A stretch of DNA of 64,000 bases from contig JBBQJP010000006.1 in assembly GCA_038326025.1 (NCBI GenBank), positions 1 to 64,000 of the forward strand, in the 5' to 3' direction. The notes beneath the pieces were generated by a model, which had not been told where the DNA came from, ran no database searches, and saw only the letters and a list, made by a program, of their open reading frames with translations. The translations under genes were made by a program, and so were the position numbers. This DNA comes from CAISIP01 sp038326025 (lineage in GTDB: Bacteria; Pseudomonadota; Gammaproteobacteria; Burkholderiales; Burkholderiaceae_C). Below, in pieces: positions 8,686 through 17,685 of the stretch. The stretch's first letter is position 1. Every line of letters starts with the position of its first letter.

Positions 8686-9326
8686 GTCAGGCGACATACG
8701 GGCACGCGGATACGCGCGAACGCATCCTGGCCGCCACCCAGGAGCTGGTCGCCGAGCGCGGTTCGAAGCTTAAGCTGAGCGACGTCGCGGATCGGGCCGG
8801 TGTCTCGCGCCAGGCGGTCTATCTCCATTTCGGAGATCGCACCGGCTTGCTCCTGGCGCTTGTGCGGAAAATGGACGAAACGCTTGAGCTAGGCGAGTCG
8901 CTCGCGCACTTGTTTCAGGCCGAGACTGGCGCGGATGTCATTGCACGCACCATGGCCCTTCATGGACGCTTCAGTGCCAGCATTGACCCGGTGGCATCGA
9001 TGCTGGAGGCTGCCCAATACGATGACGAAGCCCTCGGAGGGGCCTGGCGCGACCGGATGCGCTTGCGTCACCGCGTGCACCGAAAGATCGTGCAGCGCAT
9101 AGCCGAGCTCGGCGAGCTTGAGCAGGAATGGCCCGCTGAAGCTGCCGCCGATCTTCTATACGCGTTGACCTTGCCTGGGCCATGGCGCGAGCTCACACGA
9201 GAACTCGGATGGTCACAAAGCCAGTACGTTGACGCGATGACCCGGCTACTTGGCAAAGCCTTGCTCGCGCCCGAGCCGCCGCAGCCAGCTCCAAAACCCG
9301 CGCAGCGCAAGCGCCGCGAAAAATAG
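8679..9326 (+). CDS. TetR/AcrR family transcriptional regulator
   Basis: This encodes a 215-residue repressor. The N-terminal helix-turn-helix spans roughly residues 12-60 and contains TRERILAATQELVAERG, then LSDVADRAGVSRQAVYLHF with the typical YLHFGDRTGLL end of the recognition helix. The C-terminal ligand-binding domain is unassigned, and the tail is Lys/Arg/Pro-rich. I see no ATG before the HTH, so the TTG at 8679 is the likely start, with GCGAGG about eight bases upstream. It is divergent from the hydrolase gene, the usual arrangement for a local repressor and its target. Confidence 0.85.
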   Translation: MSSQATYGHADTRERILAATQELVAERGSKLKLSDVADRAGVSRQAVYLHFGDRTGLLLALVRKMDETLELGESLAHLFQAETGADVIARTMALHGRFSASIDPVASMLEAAQYDDEALGGAWRDRMRLRHRVHRKIVQRIAELGELEQEWPAEAAADLLYALTLPGPWRELTRELGWSQSQYVDAMTRLLGKALLAPEPPQPAPKPAQRKRREK

Positions 9327-9492
9327 CTCCGGTCATCGCCGCGCAACGCCTGGAAGTGCCCCGACTGCAGTGCCCGTCACGCCGCTGGAAGCGGCGACTG
9401 CAACATTTCGCCCAGCACTTCAGGAGTCAGGGTCAGGTCAACCCCAATCCTTGCACCGGGCGGTACAAAGTATGGGGCAGACCCTTGTACCC

Positions 9493-9756
9493 CTATCTGG
9501 CGTCGTCACCCTCGATACGCTTCACTCGCTTGCGGTACTCACGCACGTTGTCGCCAGATATACGGGTCTTCTGCGTGCCCTTCACCTCATCGACCTTCTG
9601 GTCCGAGCCGGTCACCGGTTGGGCCTTGACGACGGTTTCGTGTTCGAAGGCGTGAGATTTGTCGGTATTGCGGTAATACCGGTACAAGCCCCAATACAAC
9701 AGTGTTGCGCCGGCCGGGCCCATCGCCAGCAGCCATAGTCCGCTGTCTTCGCTCAT
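9493..9756 (-). CDS. Small single-pass membrane protein of the SPFH operon
   Basis: This encodes 87 residues. One hydrophobic segment spans residues 6-27 (GLWLLAMGPAGATLLYWGLY), followed by RNTDKSHAFEHET and a charged, soluble tail. The ATG at 9756 overlaps the stop of the zinc-ribbon gene (ATGA), so it is translationally coupled and last in a three-gene operon with that gene and the SPFH gene. I do not recognise a named family. Its position makes it a candidate partner of the zinc-ribbon and SPFH proteins at the membrane. Confidence 0.7.
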   Translation of the reverse strand: MSEDSGLWLLAMGPAGATLLYWGLYRYYRNTDKSHAFEHETVVKAQPVTGSDQKVDEVKGTQKTRISGDNVREYRKRVKRIEGDDAR

Positions 9757-11063
9757 GACGTACTCCACAGAATCCACAGTGCAATAACTTCGAGAAAACT
9801 GCCGACGGTGAGCGCAGCCAGCAGCAGCTTCCATTGCTGCACTGGCACACTGCCCATGGTCTCGCCGGTGCGGCCGTTCACCGCAATGTAGTGCAGCATG
9901 CCGCCGTTGCTACCCGGCTGGTGGTACGAATAAAGCCACACCGGCAGGTACATGGACACCCAGCGCGTGCCGTGTACGCTCAGGCGTTCCTGCTCCCAGC
10001 GCACGCCGCGATCGTAGCCGCTCACTGACGCTTGAACCTGGGCGCGGGCGATCGACAGCAACTGCTCCTCCAGGCGCGGGCGCAGATGCTCCACGTCCCG
10101 GTCGCGCTTCTCCGAGCTGACACCTATCAGATAGGACGCGTTCCACTTCACCGCGTTCTTGGTGTCAAACGGCAGGATCGTGTTGATGATGTTGTTGGTG
10201 TTGGCGCGCGTGTCCAGATTGCCGCGTACGGTGGATGATTCCAGCGTCAGGTCGTCCATGGTGAAGTCCACATGCCGTTGCACCTGGTACACGTCGGCAT
10301 CGTAATAGGTCTGCTTCTCTTTGCCGCTGCCCCGCGTATAAGTTAGCGTCTGGATTTCGGCCTTGCCAGCGACATCGGCACTCAAGTTGCCGTCAATGAT
10401 CATGTAGGGCAGGTAGACGCCGATGACGTTCTCGGGCGTGAACTGCTCCTTGAAGGCCTTGAGCGCAAACATGCGCCGCTTGCCCACGAATTGGCGGATG
10501 CGCGCGACCGCGTCGTCCTTCTTGATGTGAAAGGGCAACACCGCGTCGGGCACTGCGCCGTTGGCCACATGTTCGTTGACGCCGAAGACGTGGCGGCACC
10601 AGTGGCAACGGGCCGTCATTGCGCTTTCGGTATTGACCGTCACTTCGGCGCCGCAGCCGGTGCACTTGAAACTCATCAGGCTGGCTGCATCGGCTGCGAT
10701 GTCCCGCGCACCGGACGCGATGACCGTGCCCTTGAGCTGGGCTATGCCTTCGCCGAATCCGAATTCTTCCTCGACACGTTTGCCATGCCATTCGTTTCGG
10801 CAGTACTGGCAGATCAGCAGGTCGCTGCCGGGTCTGTGCCGGATGTCGGTCGCCCCACATTTCGGGCAGCGGTTCAGGCCGTCCTTGAGCTCATCGTCGG
10901 AAGTATCGATGGCGACCGGGTCGGGCGCCCGCAATTCATCGCGGATCGGTTCGGGCAATGTGGCCGGGTCGATCGCAAAACTGCCCGGTGGCGGCGGCAC
11001 GTCCTGCGGCGACCCCGGGCCGGTGGTTGAAGGCACCGGCAACGGAGTTTTGGCGTTCGACAA
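9753..11063 (-). CDS. Double zinc-ribbon (TFIIB-type) membrane-anchored protein
   Basis: The product is about 436 residues. After a Pro-rich N-terminal linker it has two zinc ribbons: CPKCG paired with CQYC, and CTGCG paired with CHWC. A long beta-rich region follows, and the chain ends in one membrane segment (WKLLLAALTVGSFLEVIALW). The start is uncertain; the TTG at 11063 sits 23 bp after the SPFH stop, and the frame is open further upstream only as overlap. By layout it resembles B. subtilis YdjG, a zinc-ribbon protein encoded next to the SPFH protein YdjI. It is in the middle of a three-gene operon. The role is probably in membrane scaffolding; no enzyme motif is seen. Confidence 0.72.
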   Translation of the reverse strand: MSNAKTPLPVPSTTGPGSPQDVPPPPGSFAIDPATLPEPIRDELRAPDPVAIDTSDDELKDGLNRCPKCGATDIRHRPGSDLLICQYCRNEWHGKRVEEEFGFGEGIAQLKGTVIASGARDIAADAASLMSFKCTGCGAEVTVNTESAMTARCHWCRHVFGVNEHVANGAVPDAVLPFHIKKDDAVARIRQFVGKRRMFALKAFKEQFTPENVIGVYLPYMIIDGNLSADVAGKAEIQTLTYTRGSGKEKQTYYDADVYQVQRHVDFTMDDLTLESSTVRGNLDTRANTNNIINTILPFDTKNAVKWNASYLIGVSSEKRDRDVEHLRPRLEEQLLSIARAQVQASVSGYDRGVRWEQERLSVHGTRWVSMYLPVWLYSYHQPGSNGGMLHYIAVNGRTGETMGSVPVQQWKLLLAALTVGSFLEVIALWILWSTS

Positions 11064-11086
11064 GGATATTGCTTGGTTCGCGAGTC

Positions 11087-12238
11087 TTACAGGCCGAGCG
11101 CCTTGGCTTTGACCGCGTCGTAATCGGTCTGCATGATCAGGCCGAGATCGAGCATCTCCTTGGCCTTCTTCAATTTGGCGATAGTGTCGTCCGCAGCCGG
11201 CGCGACCGGAGCAACCGGTTGCTGCAAGCTGCCAACGCCCCCCATCATGCCCGATGCCATGCCCAGACCCATCATGCCCGCCGCACCGGTATTTTCGCCT
11301 GCCGACTGCATGCCCGAAGCGACGCTGGCCTGCAAATTGGAATTGCCGCGCGCACCGGCCAGCGCGTCGGCGCGCTGCACGGTCTTGAGGAGTTCGCGCG
11401 TGTTCGCGTCGTATTCGATGGAAACAATGGCGGTCTTGACGATCGCCAGGCCGCGATCGGACTTCCACTGATACGCCTTCTCCACCGCATCCGACAAGCT
11501 TTTGGCGAAACCGACCGAATCCTGCTGCAGCTTGGTGATGCGATTGCCCTTGCCCGGGTCGTTCGTGTACAAACTGAAGGCCGGCGCGAGCGAACCGACG
11601 ACTTCGTTGAAGAGCTGGCTGGCCGCGGCATTGTCCATGTCGGTGAAGTCGAACACCTTGCCGCTCTGCAGATAAGTGGCCGGCACGAAATGCTTCACGA
11701 ACAGGATCGGATCGACGATCTTCAACGTGTACGAGCCCCGCGTGACAGCGCCAACCTGCGTGTTCAGGAAGCCGTCGTCCCAGTAGATTTCGGACTGCGT
11801 ACCGAAGCGATTGTCCGGCAGTTCCTTCAGCGAAACGAAGAAGGCGGCCTGCTGCGAACCCGGCTGGCCGCCAAACTTGAAACGCTCCCAGCTCTGCTTG
11901 ATGAGCGAATCAACGAGGCCATCACCCGAAAAAATCGACTTCGAATTGAGATCGCCCGATCGCCATTCGTACCCGCCCGGCTCGGCAGCGAAACCTGTGA
12001 TTGCACCATCCTGGAGCAGCAGCAACCCGTAGCCTTCGGGAACGACGATCTTCGAACCATTGGTGATGATGTTCAAGGAGCCCTTTGTATTCGACCCGCG
12101 TCCGGCATTGGTGCCTTGCGGCGCTGCGGCGAACAGCGCCGCTGTTGTCGGCAATCCGCCCGGTACCGTGTAGAAGTCCTTCCACTGGTCGGCGAGCGCA
12201 CCGCCGATCGAACCCGCCACCGCCTGAAAAAGACCCAT
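11087..12238 (-). CDS. SPFH domain protein with C-terminal SHOCT domain (YdjI-like)
   Basis: This encodes 383 residues. An SPFH/band-7-like core includes IVVPEGYGLLLLQDGAITG and the segment ending ALAGARGNSNLQAS. A Gly/Met-rich linker (GMMGLGMASGMMGGVG) leads into a final SHOCT motif, IAKLKKAKEMLDLGLIMQ followed by YDAVKAKAL. The family is often labelled virion core protein-like and includes B. subtilis YdjI. There is no N-terminal membrane segment, so recruitment to membranes would depend on partners, probably the zinc-ribbon protein encoded next. It is the first gene of the operon, with its ATG at 12238. Confidence 0.82.
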   Translation of the reverse strand: MGLFQAVAGSIGGALADQWKDFYTVPGGLPTTAALFAAAPQGTNAGRGSNTKGSLNIITNGSKIVVPEGYGLLLLQDGAITGFAAEPGGYEWRSGDLNSKSIFSGDGLVDSLIKQSWERFKFGGQPGSQQAAFFVSLKELPDNRFGTQSEIYWDDGFLNTQVGAVTRGSYTLKIVDPILFVKHFVPATYLQSGKVFDFTDMDNAAASQLFNEVVGSLAPAFSLYTNDPGKGNRITKLQQDSVGFAKSLSDAVEKAYQWKSDRGLAIVKTAIVSIEYDANTRELLKTVQRADALAGARGNSNLQASVASGMQSAGENTGAAGMMGLGMASGMMGGVGSLQQPVAPVAPAADDTIAKLKKAKEMLDLGLIMQTDYDAVKAKALGL

Positions 12239-12313
12239 GACATCTCTCCGAGATTCCTGGCGGGCACCGTACTCGCCATACCCGGCAAACTATACATCCC
12301 AGTCCCTTCGCCC

Positions 12314-12980
12314 CTACCCCAGCAACGACTGCAGATACGCCGGCACTGGGCGCCCCTGCGACGCCAGAAAAGCCATCATGGGCCCGACGACTTCGCGCAC
12401 GGTCTGGCGCGCGCCGACACGCTCTCGCCAGGCTTGCAGGCGAGGCGTGGCCTGCGTCATCACCGCCCCCTTGCGCTCGGCAAAAACCTGCGCCATGTAA
12501 AAGCCGATGCCGGCAAAGGAATATGTGCCAGCGAGGTATTCACTCTTGATGAGGCTGCTTTCCAACTCGTCGTAGAACTTCGCACAGGCTCTACACGCTG
12601 CAATCGCCGCCTCGCTGCCCATGTCGCGCTCTGAACCCATCAGCCTGACCACATGGGGAAAGAATACTTCGTCGGAGGCGTGTTCGATCAGTCGGGCGCG
12701 CGCGTTGCACTACACCGATTGGCCAAAGCGGCGGCTCAGGCGCAACATCTTCCAGGTATTCGAAGATCTGGGTGGAGTCGTACAGCGCCATATCGCCATC
12801 GATCAGCACCGGGACCTGGCGCTTGGGATTGATGCGCAGCACTTCGGGGTGCCGGGGTTCATGGCGGTCATCCTCATCAAAAGGCACCATGTGCACCTCA
12901 AAGACGAGGCCCTTCTCAAGCGCCGCAATCTGTACCTTGGCGCCAAACATGCTCAGCGGGCCGGTGAAAAGTTTCATCAT
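12314..12980 (-). pseudogene. Glutathione S-transferase, frameshifted
   Basis: The N-terminal part (12980 to about 12700) begins MMKLFTGPLSMFGAKVQIAA and has QVPVLIDGDMALYDSTQIFE, a clear GST thioredoxin-like domain. The C-terminal helical domain (about 12700 to 12314) continues in another frame as RLIEHASDEVFFPHVVRLM and ends AYLQSLLG. The frames join at a short CG dinucleotide tract near 12694-12704. Adding one CG unit restores a continuous protein of 222 residues with the expected ARARLIEH junction. So this is a 2-bp contraction, either a real inactivating or slippage mutation or a sequencing error. As read, it would not make a full GST. Confidence 0.75.
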
Positions 12981-13047
12981 GATCGTGCAAGCCCGAAAAG
13001 GTGGGCGCTAGAAGTTATCGAAGGATTGCCAACCAGCACCCACATCA

Positions 13048-13929
13048 TCAGCGCACCGGCGGCGCCGCAGCGATGAACGCCTGCACATCGTCCAGCACTG
13101 GCGCGAGCCAGCGCAGCGGCCAGGCAAATGCGCCGATCAGCGTGATGTGGTTGGCACGGGGATAGAACCTCAGGGTTACCGGAATGCCCGCGGCCTGCAG
13201 CTTGTCTGCCAGCTGCTGCGTATTACGCTGCGGATTGACCAGTTTGTCGTCAGTCGCCGCCGCCAAAAAGCTGCGCGGCGCGTCGGCCGACGTGAACGTG
13301 ATGGGCTGCGAGTCGGGCGGATAGTTCGGGTGAAAGAACACCGGCTTTGCGTCCGGATTGACGATCGGGTAGAAATCGTAGGGGCCGGCCAGTCCGATAA
13401 ATCCGGCCAATTCGGCGGGCGCATGGCCAGCGGCCTTGAGCCAGCGCGCATCAAGCGCCAGCATGGCCGCGTTGTAGCCACCTGCGCTGTGACCCATCAC
13501 GAACACCCGCTTGCGGTCTGCGCCCAACTTTGCGACCTGATCAAGGCCATACGCCAGCGCTTGTGCGCTGTCGGTCAGGAAGTCCGGATAACGCACTTCG
13601 GGGTAAAGGCGATAGTCGGCCACCAGCGTCAACACGCCACGACCGGCCAGTGCCTCGGCTACGAACTGGTAGTCGGCACGCGCGCCGGTATTCCAGGAGC
13701 CGCCGTAGAAAAACACCACGACCGGCCAGCCGGTCGCAGGCCGTGTTGCCGTCGGCGTGTAGATGTCGAGTTTCTGGCGTGGCTGTGCGCCATAGGCGAC
13801 GTCGGCTTGCAGCGTGTAGCTGCTGCGGGTCGTCACGGCATTGAGCACGCCGGTGCCGGAGCAGCCGGCCAGAAGATAGCTTGAGATCATGGTCAGCAAG
13901 GCAAACAGTCGACTGGCATTGAGGGTCAT
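13048..13929 (-). CDS. Lipoprotein alpha/beta hydrolase (esterase/lipase)
   Basis: The product is 293 residues. It starts MTLNASRLFALLTMISSYLLAGC, a lipoprotein signal with an LAGC lipobox, so it should be lipid-anchored in the envelope. The fold is BD-FAE/carboxylesterase-like: an oxyanion motif VVFFYGGSWNTG, nucleophile elbow GHSAGGYN, an acid near AATDDKLVNPQ, and a catalytic His in PRANHITLIG. The frame is open to 14040 but only the ATG at 13929 gives the lipoprotein signal. The substrate is unknown; feruloyl or acyl ester hydrolysis is typical for the group. Confidence 0.83.
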   Translation of the reverse strand: MTLNASRLFALLTMISSYLLAGCSGTGVLNAVTTRSSYTLQADVAYGAQPRQKLDIYTPTATRPATGWPVVVFFYGGSWNTGARADYQFVAEALAGRGVLTLVADYRLYPEVRYPDFLTDSAQALAYGLDQVAKLGADRKRVFVMGHSAGGYNAAMLALDARWLKAAGHAPAELAGFIGLAGPYDFYPIVNPDAKPVFFHPNYPPDSQPITFTSADAPRSFLAAATDDKLVNPQRNTQQLADKLQAAGIPVTLRFYPRANHITLIGAFAWPLRWLAPVLDDVQAFIAAAPPVR

Positions 13930-14349
13930 CGACCGATGGTACGACGGTGTCGCCTTCGGTCGATTTCTCGGGGATATCAAGTTGCCACCAACAATTGGGT
14001 GTATTGCCAGCCGGTGTCGACGGACCTCGGCGGCACCCACCCTTTGTCAGACAACACCCCATCACCCATACCAATAATCCCATCAATCGAATCGGCTCCC
14101 GCGCCGGTTGCCCCGGCGACAGCATCAGCCCTGCCCGGTAACTGGCGAAACGTGGCGAATCCGCTGCGCTGATAAACCAACGTTGAACCCAGCGCATTTG
14201 TGCGCTGGCGGTGGGTGCGATGCAGGGTTCAGGGCCGAATCGCGACAACGAGCCCTACCAGCCCTGGGTACCTCGCGAATCCAAATGCCGCCCCAAAAAA
14301 TCGATGCCAATTACCTGAGCGCAGGAGCGCGTCAATCAATACCCATGCG
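13930..14349. other. Intergenic region without a gene
   Basis: About 420 bp separate the esterase from the beta-helix gene. I find only short, unconvincing frames. The one structured element is a perfect hairpin at 14189-14208. Base composition here is lower in GC than the neighbouring hydrolase genes, as in the beta-helix gene. Confidence 0.5.
14189..14208 (-). terminator. Hairpin after the beta-helix gene
   Basis: CCAGCGCA and TGCGCTGG form a perfect 8-bp stem with a 4-base loop, about 140 bp beyond the stop of the beta-helix gene. There is no long T-run, so it is only a possible terminator or a processing/stability element. Confidence 0.35.
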
Positions 14350-15804
14350 TCATTTTGGATGCGCGCCCACATACAACGGGGGCGAGCGCAAAGGCAACAC
14401 CGACCTGGGATGCACGTATTGAGACGACGGCAACAACTGCCGAGACAACTCGGTGTCCCACACCGGTTGGTAAGACAGTTCAGGCTTAAGCACCTTGAGG
14501 CGATAGTCGTAGCGAAAAGCGTTGACAAACGACTCCCAGGCTACGCGAACATTGTTGAAATCAACACCACCTTCACCCGCAAGGAGAGCGCCAGGCCCAA
14601 CCATGAGGTTGTTTGCCAGCACTACTCGATCCGCGCCATTTGCAACTCGCAAAAACCTCCCCCCATGCGGGTGGTCGTTGACCAGGGTGTTGCTGGTGAT
14701 CAGTAGTCGATTGCTAGGCCAGAAATACCCTTCCTCGCCATAAGCGATCAACGTCGAATTTTCGGATTCCCGCTGTTGCTGAATGACATTTCCAATGACG
14801 CGCACATCTCCGCCGTTCGGAAAATTCAATTCGTAACTGGCACGCCCACCACTTTCATCGGTAAACCGGTTGTATTCGATTGTGTTGATACTGGCCCTGC
14901 TTTTCAGTAGATGCCCCACGCCGGCATGGTGAAAATAGCTGCCACGAACTGTCAGGGCATGCATTTTTCCCACGTAAAGATTGTGACCCCACTTGTTCTC
15001 AACCCGGCTGTATGCGAATTCGCTGGATTCGATCGTCACCGTGGACACCGGCGGGCCTTCGTCTGGACTTGTCAGCAAACCCATCTCGTTGCCCCAGAAC
15101 AGGCAATTGCGAAGCCGCAGGTGACCTCCTTCAAATCGAATGCCTGCCCCATTTTTGTCTGCAACCTTGGCGCCGACAAAATCAACGTTGGAAATGTCGA
15201 ACTCCCCACGCCGAATGACCCAGATAGCCTTGTGCTCCGCACTTCGTCCGGCAGCGAACAGCCGGGCAACTCCATTGACACCTCGAATTGTGAGACGCGC
15301 CTGAAGCCAGGTCGTAACGTCCCCGTAGTAGTCGCCCGCCTCAATCTCGACGACATCACCGGCACGCGCAAGTTTGGCAACATCCGCAATCCGAAAATAG
15401 GGACCACTCCCACTGACGCGCCACACCTTCGCGCCAGTGGGAATCGGGCCAGGTCGGGAAATTTCGGAAGGTCCCAACCTGGGTGGCGGTGGCGGCACTT
15501 CAAATGGCAGCATTGCGCGCATCTGGGCAGACGGCGCATTCAACGCCGAGCGGACAACCGCCATTGCGGGCAATGCGACCCACTCCAATTTGGTATGGCC
15601 CTCCAAACGCCGCTGCACATAGTCCAGCAACTCCCCGGGGGTCCGCCCCAGTTGCTGGTAAGTGTAAAAAGCTGCGCCACCCATTGCAGCAACTATCAGC
15701 AAACAGACAAACCCGAGTACGAGCGCGATCACTGCAAGCCGCCTATTGCGTCGACGGCCCGAAGTTGGCCTGTGTTGTATGGACTTGCGGATGAATTTGC
15801 TCAT
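14350..15804 (-). CDS. Membrane-anchored right-handed beta-helix protein
   Basis: This encodes 484 residues. A basic N-terminus (RRRNRRLAV) precedes one membrane segment at about residues 22-45 (IALVLGFVCLLIVAAMGGAA), so the bulk should be periplasmic. After a Pro-rich linker, the C-terminal 330 residues have repeated short strands typical of a parallel beta-helix, such as LTIRGVNG, FDISNVDFVG, LRLRNCLFWGNEMG, VTIESSEFAYS and LTVRGSYFHHAG. Such folds bind or cleave polysaccharides, but I cannot name the substrate or a catalytic triad. Base composition is visibly less GC-rich than the flanking genes, which suggests later acquisition. The ATG at 15804 gives the cleanest N-terminus. Confidence 0.75.
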   Translation of the reverse strand: MSKFIRKSIQHRPTSGRRRNRRLAVIALVLGFVCLLIVAAMGGAAFYTYQQLGRTPGELLDYVQRRLEGHTKLEWVALPAMAVVRSALNAPSAQMRAMLPFEVPPPPPRLGPSEISRPGPIPTGAKVWRVSGSGPYFRIADVAKLARAGDVVEIEAGDYYGDVTTWLQARLTIRGVNGVARLFAAGRSAEHKAIWVIRRGEFDISNVDFVGAKVADKNGAGIRFEGGHLRLRNCLFWGNEMGLLTSPDEGPPVSTVTIESSEFAYSRVENKWGHNLYVGKMHALTVRGSYFHHAGVGHLLKSRASINTIEYNRFTDESGGRASYELNFPNGGDVRVIGNVIQQQRESENSTLIAYGEEGYFWPSNRLLITSNTLVNDHPHGGRFLRVANGADRVVLANNLMVGPGALLAGEGGVDFNNVRVAWESFVNAFRYDYRLKVLKPELSYQPVWDTELSRQLLPSSQYVHPRSVLPLRSPPLYVGAHPK

Positions 15805-15903
15805 GGTTAGACCACCTAGCATATCAAGCCTGACCGCAGCAGATCTATCAATTGAGATCGAACCTGCAATGAAGTTCACCTGAATCCCGCGCACAATCTC
15901 TCC

Positions 15904-17244
15904 ATGACGTCCTTTCGCATTGGCTCCGGCGCCGGCTACTCCGGCGACCGCATCGACCCGGCCCAGGACCTGGCCGAACGCGGTGAACTCGATGCGCTGG
16001 TGTTCGAATGCCTGGCCGAGCGCACCATCGCGCTGGCGCAGTTGCGCCGCGCTGCCGACCCTTTGCAGGGTTATGACCCGCTGCTGCGCGAACGTTTTCG
16101 TGCCGTGCTGCCCGCATGTATGTCGCAGCAGATCACCGTGATCACCAACATGGGTGCGGCCAATCCGATGGCGGCAGGTCACGCGGTGCGCGATGTGGCA
16201 CGCGAACTTTCGTTGCCGAAACTGCGTGTCGCCGTGATCGAAGGCGACGATGTACTCGACTGGCTGCGCGCCAATCCGCACACACCGTTGATGGACTCGG
16301 ACCAGACCGCCGGCGATCTGGCGCAGCAATTGATATCAGCCAACGCTTACCTGGGCGCGGACGCGTTGCTACCGGCGCTGCAACAAGGCGCAGACGTCGT
16401 GATAGCCGGGCGAATCGCCGACCCGGCGCTGTTCCTGGCGCCGCTGATGCACCACTTCGGCTGGGCGGCCGACGACTGGCCGCGGCTGGGCCAGGGCATC
16501 GTCATCGGGCATCTGCTCGAATGTGCGGCGCAGGTCAGCGGCGGGTATCTCGCCGACCCGGGTTTCGTCGATGTGCCGGACCTGGCGTCGGTCGGGTTTC
16601 CGCTGGCCGAAGTCGATGCCGACGGCACAGCCGTGATCACCAAACTGGCCGGCACTGGCGGGCGCGTCGATCGCCTGAGCTGCACCGCCCAACTGCTGTA
16701 CGAGCTCGAGGACCCTGCCCGTTACTTGCAGCCCGATGTCGTGGCCGATTTTTCGCAGGTCGGATTCGAATCCGACGGTACCGACCGGGTGCGGGTCCAT
16801 GGCGCCAGTGGCCAACCCCGGCCAGAAACGCTCAAGGCCACGCTGGGTTACCGCGACGGCTTCATCGGCGAAGGCCAGATCTCCTATGCCGGCCCAGGCG
16901 CCCGGGCGCGCGGAGAACTCGCGCTGGCCGTGTTGCGCGCGCGGCTCGATCGCCTGGGCTGGTCCGGCATGGAACACCGGCTTGAGCTGATCGGTGTCAA
17001 TGCCATGCATGGGCCGGCGCTGGGCGCGGACCGTGAGCCGTATGAGGTGCGCGTGCGGCTGGCCCTGCGCTGTACCACCCGCGCCCAGGCCGAACGCGTC
17101 GCACAGGAGGTGGAAGCCCTGTACCTGAACGGCCCTGCAGGCGGCGGCGGTGTCGTGCAGTCGGTGCGCGAGGTAGTGGCGGCGGCGTCGGCATTGATTC
17201 CGCGCAATGCGATCCGACCCGTCTGCCACATACTGGAGCTTTAA
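15904..17244 (+). CDS. AtuA family protein (acyclic terpene utilization, DUF1446)
   Basis: The product is 446 residues, starting MTSFRIGSGAGYSGDRIDPA, which matches the DUF1446/AtuA N-terminus with its GxGxxGDR. It continues with TNMGAANPMAAG and VVIAGRIADPALFLAP, both typical of the family. AtuA-type proteins take part in acyclic terpene and related acyl-CoA breakdown in pseudomonads, but many homologues sit outside that pathway and the reaction is not defined. The small AtuA C-terminal domain usually fused in other species is encoded separately at 17326, followed by a Bug receptor. The three probably form one operon for uptake and catabolism of a carboxylate. Confidence 0.82.
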   Translation: MTSFRIGSGAGYSGDRIDPAQDLAERGELDALVFECLAERTIALAQLRRAADPLQGYDPLLRERFRAVLPACMSQQITVITNMGAANPMAAGHAVRDVARELSLPKLRVAVIEGDDVLDWLRANPHTPLMDSDQTAGDLAQQLISANAYLGADALLPALQQGADVVIAGRIADPALFLAPLMHHFGWAADDWPRLGQGIVIGHLLECAAQVSGGYLADPGFVDVPDLASVGFPLAEVDADGTAVITKLAGTGGRVDRLSCTAQLLYELEDPARYLQPDVVADFSQVGFESDGTDRVRVHGASGQPRPETLKATLGYRDGFIGEGQISYAGPGARARGELALAVLRARLDRLGWSGMEHRLELIGVNAMHGPALGADREPYEVRVRLALRCTTRAQAERVAQEVEALYLNGPAGGGGVVQSVREVVAAASALIPRNAIRPVCHILEL

Positions 17245-17325
17245 CATGAATGCCTCCACGCTCACTGCGTTTCCTGCCCCCACTGGGGGCATCGAGTGCC
17301 TTCGGAACGGCCGGGCGGTACCGAC

Positions 17326-17640
17326 ATGAAAATCCGAGACATCGCCATGGCCCGCTCGGGCGACAAGGGCAACCGCGCTACGCTCAGCGTGATCGCGCAC
17401 GACCCGGCGCACTACACGCTGCTCGAACGTACGCTGAGCGCCGAACGTATCAAGGCCTTCTACCAGGGTGTCGTATTTGGCGCCGTCGTGCGCTATCCGT
17501 TACCGCATCTGGGAGCCTTGCAATTTGTCATGCACGAGGCACTGGGCGGCGGCGTGACCCGTTCGCTGGCGCTCGATGCGCACGGAAAAACCCTTGGCGC
17601 AGCGGTCTTGGACATCGAGATCGCCCCCGAACTGCCCTAA
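17326..17640 (+). CDS. AtuA C-terminal-domain-like protein
   Basis: The product is 104 residues, starting MKIRDIAMARSGDKGNRATL. The SGDKGN motif and the end part VMHEALGGGVTRSLALD are characteristic of the domain at the C-terminus of AtuA proteins. Here it is a separate polypeptide, 81 bp after the large AtuA-like gene. The two proteins probably work together as a split enzyme. The ATG at 17326 is chosen because homology begins there; an in-frame ATG at 17296 adds ten unlikely residues. Confidence 0.8.
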   Translation: MKIRDIAMARSGDKGNRATLSVIAHDPAHYTLLERTLSAERIKAFYQGVVFGAVVRYPLPHLGALQFVMHEALGGGVTRSLALDAHGKTLGAAVLDIEIAPELP

Positions 17641-17685
17641 ACTCGCGCGACTCGCTTCGAGCCCATCATCACTGGAGACTTTCAC

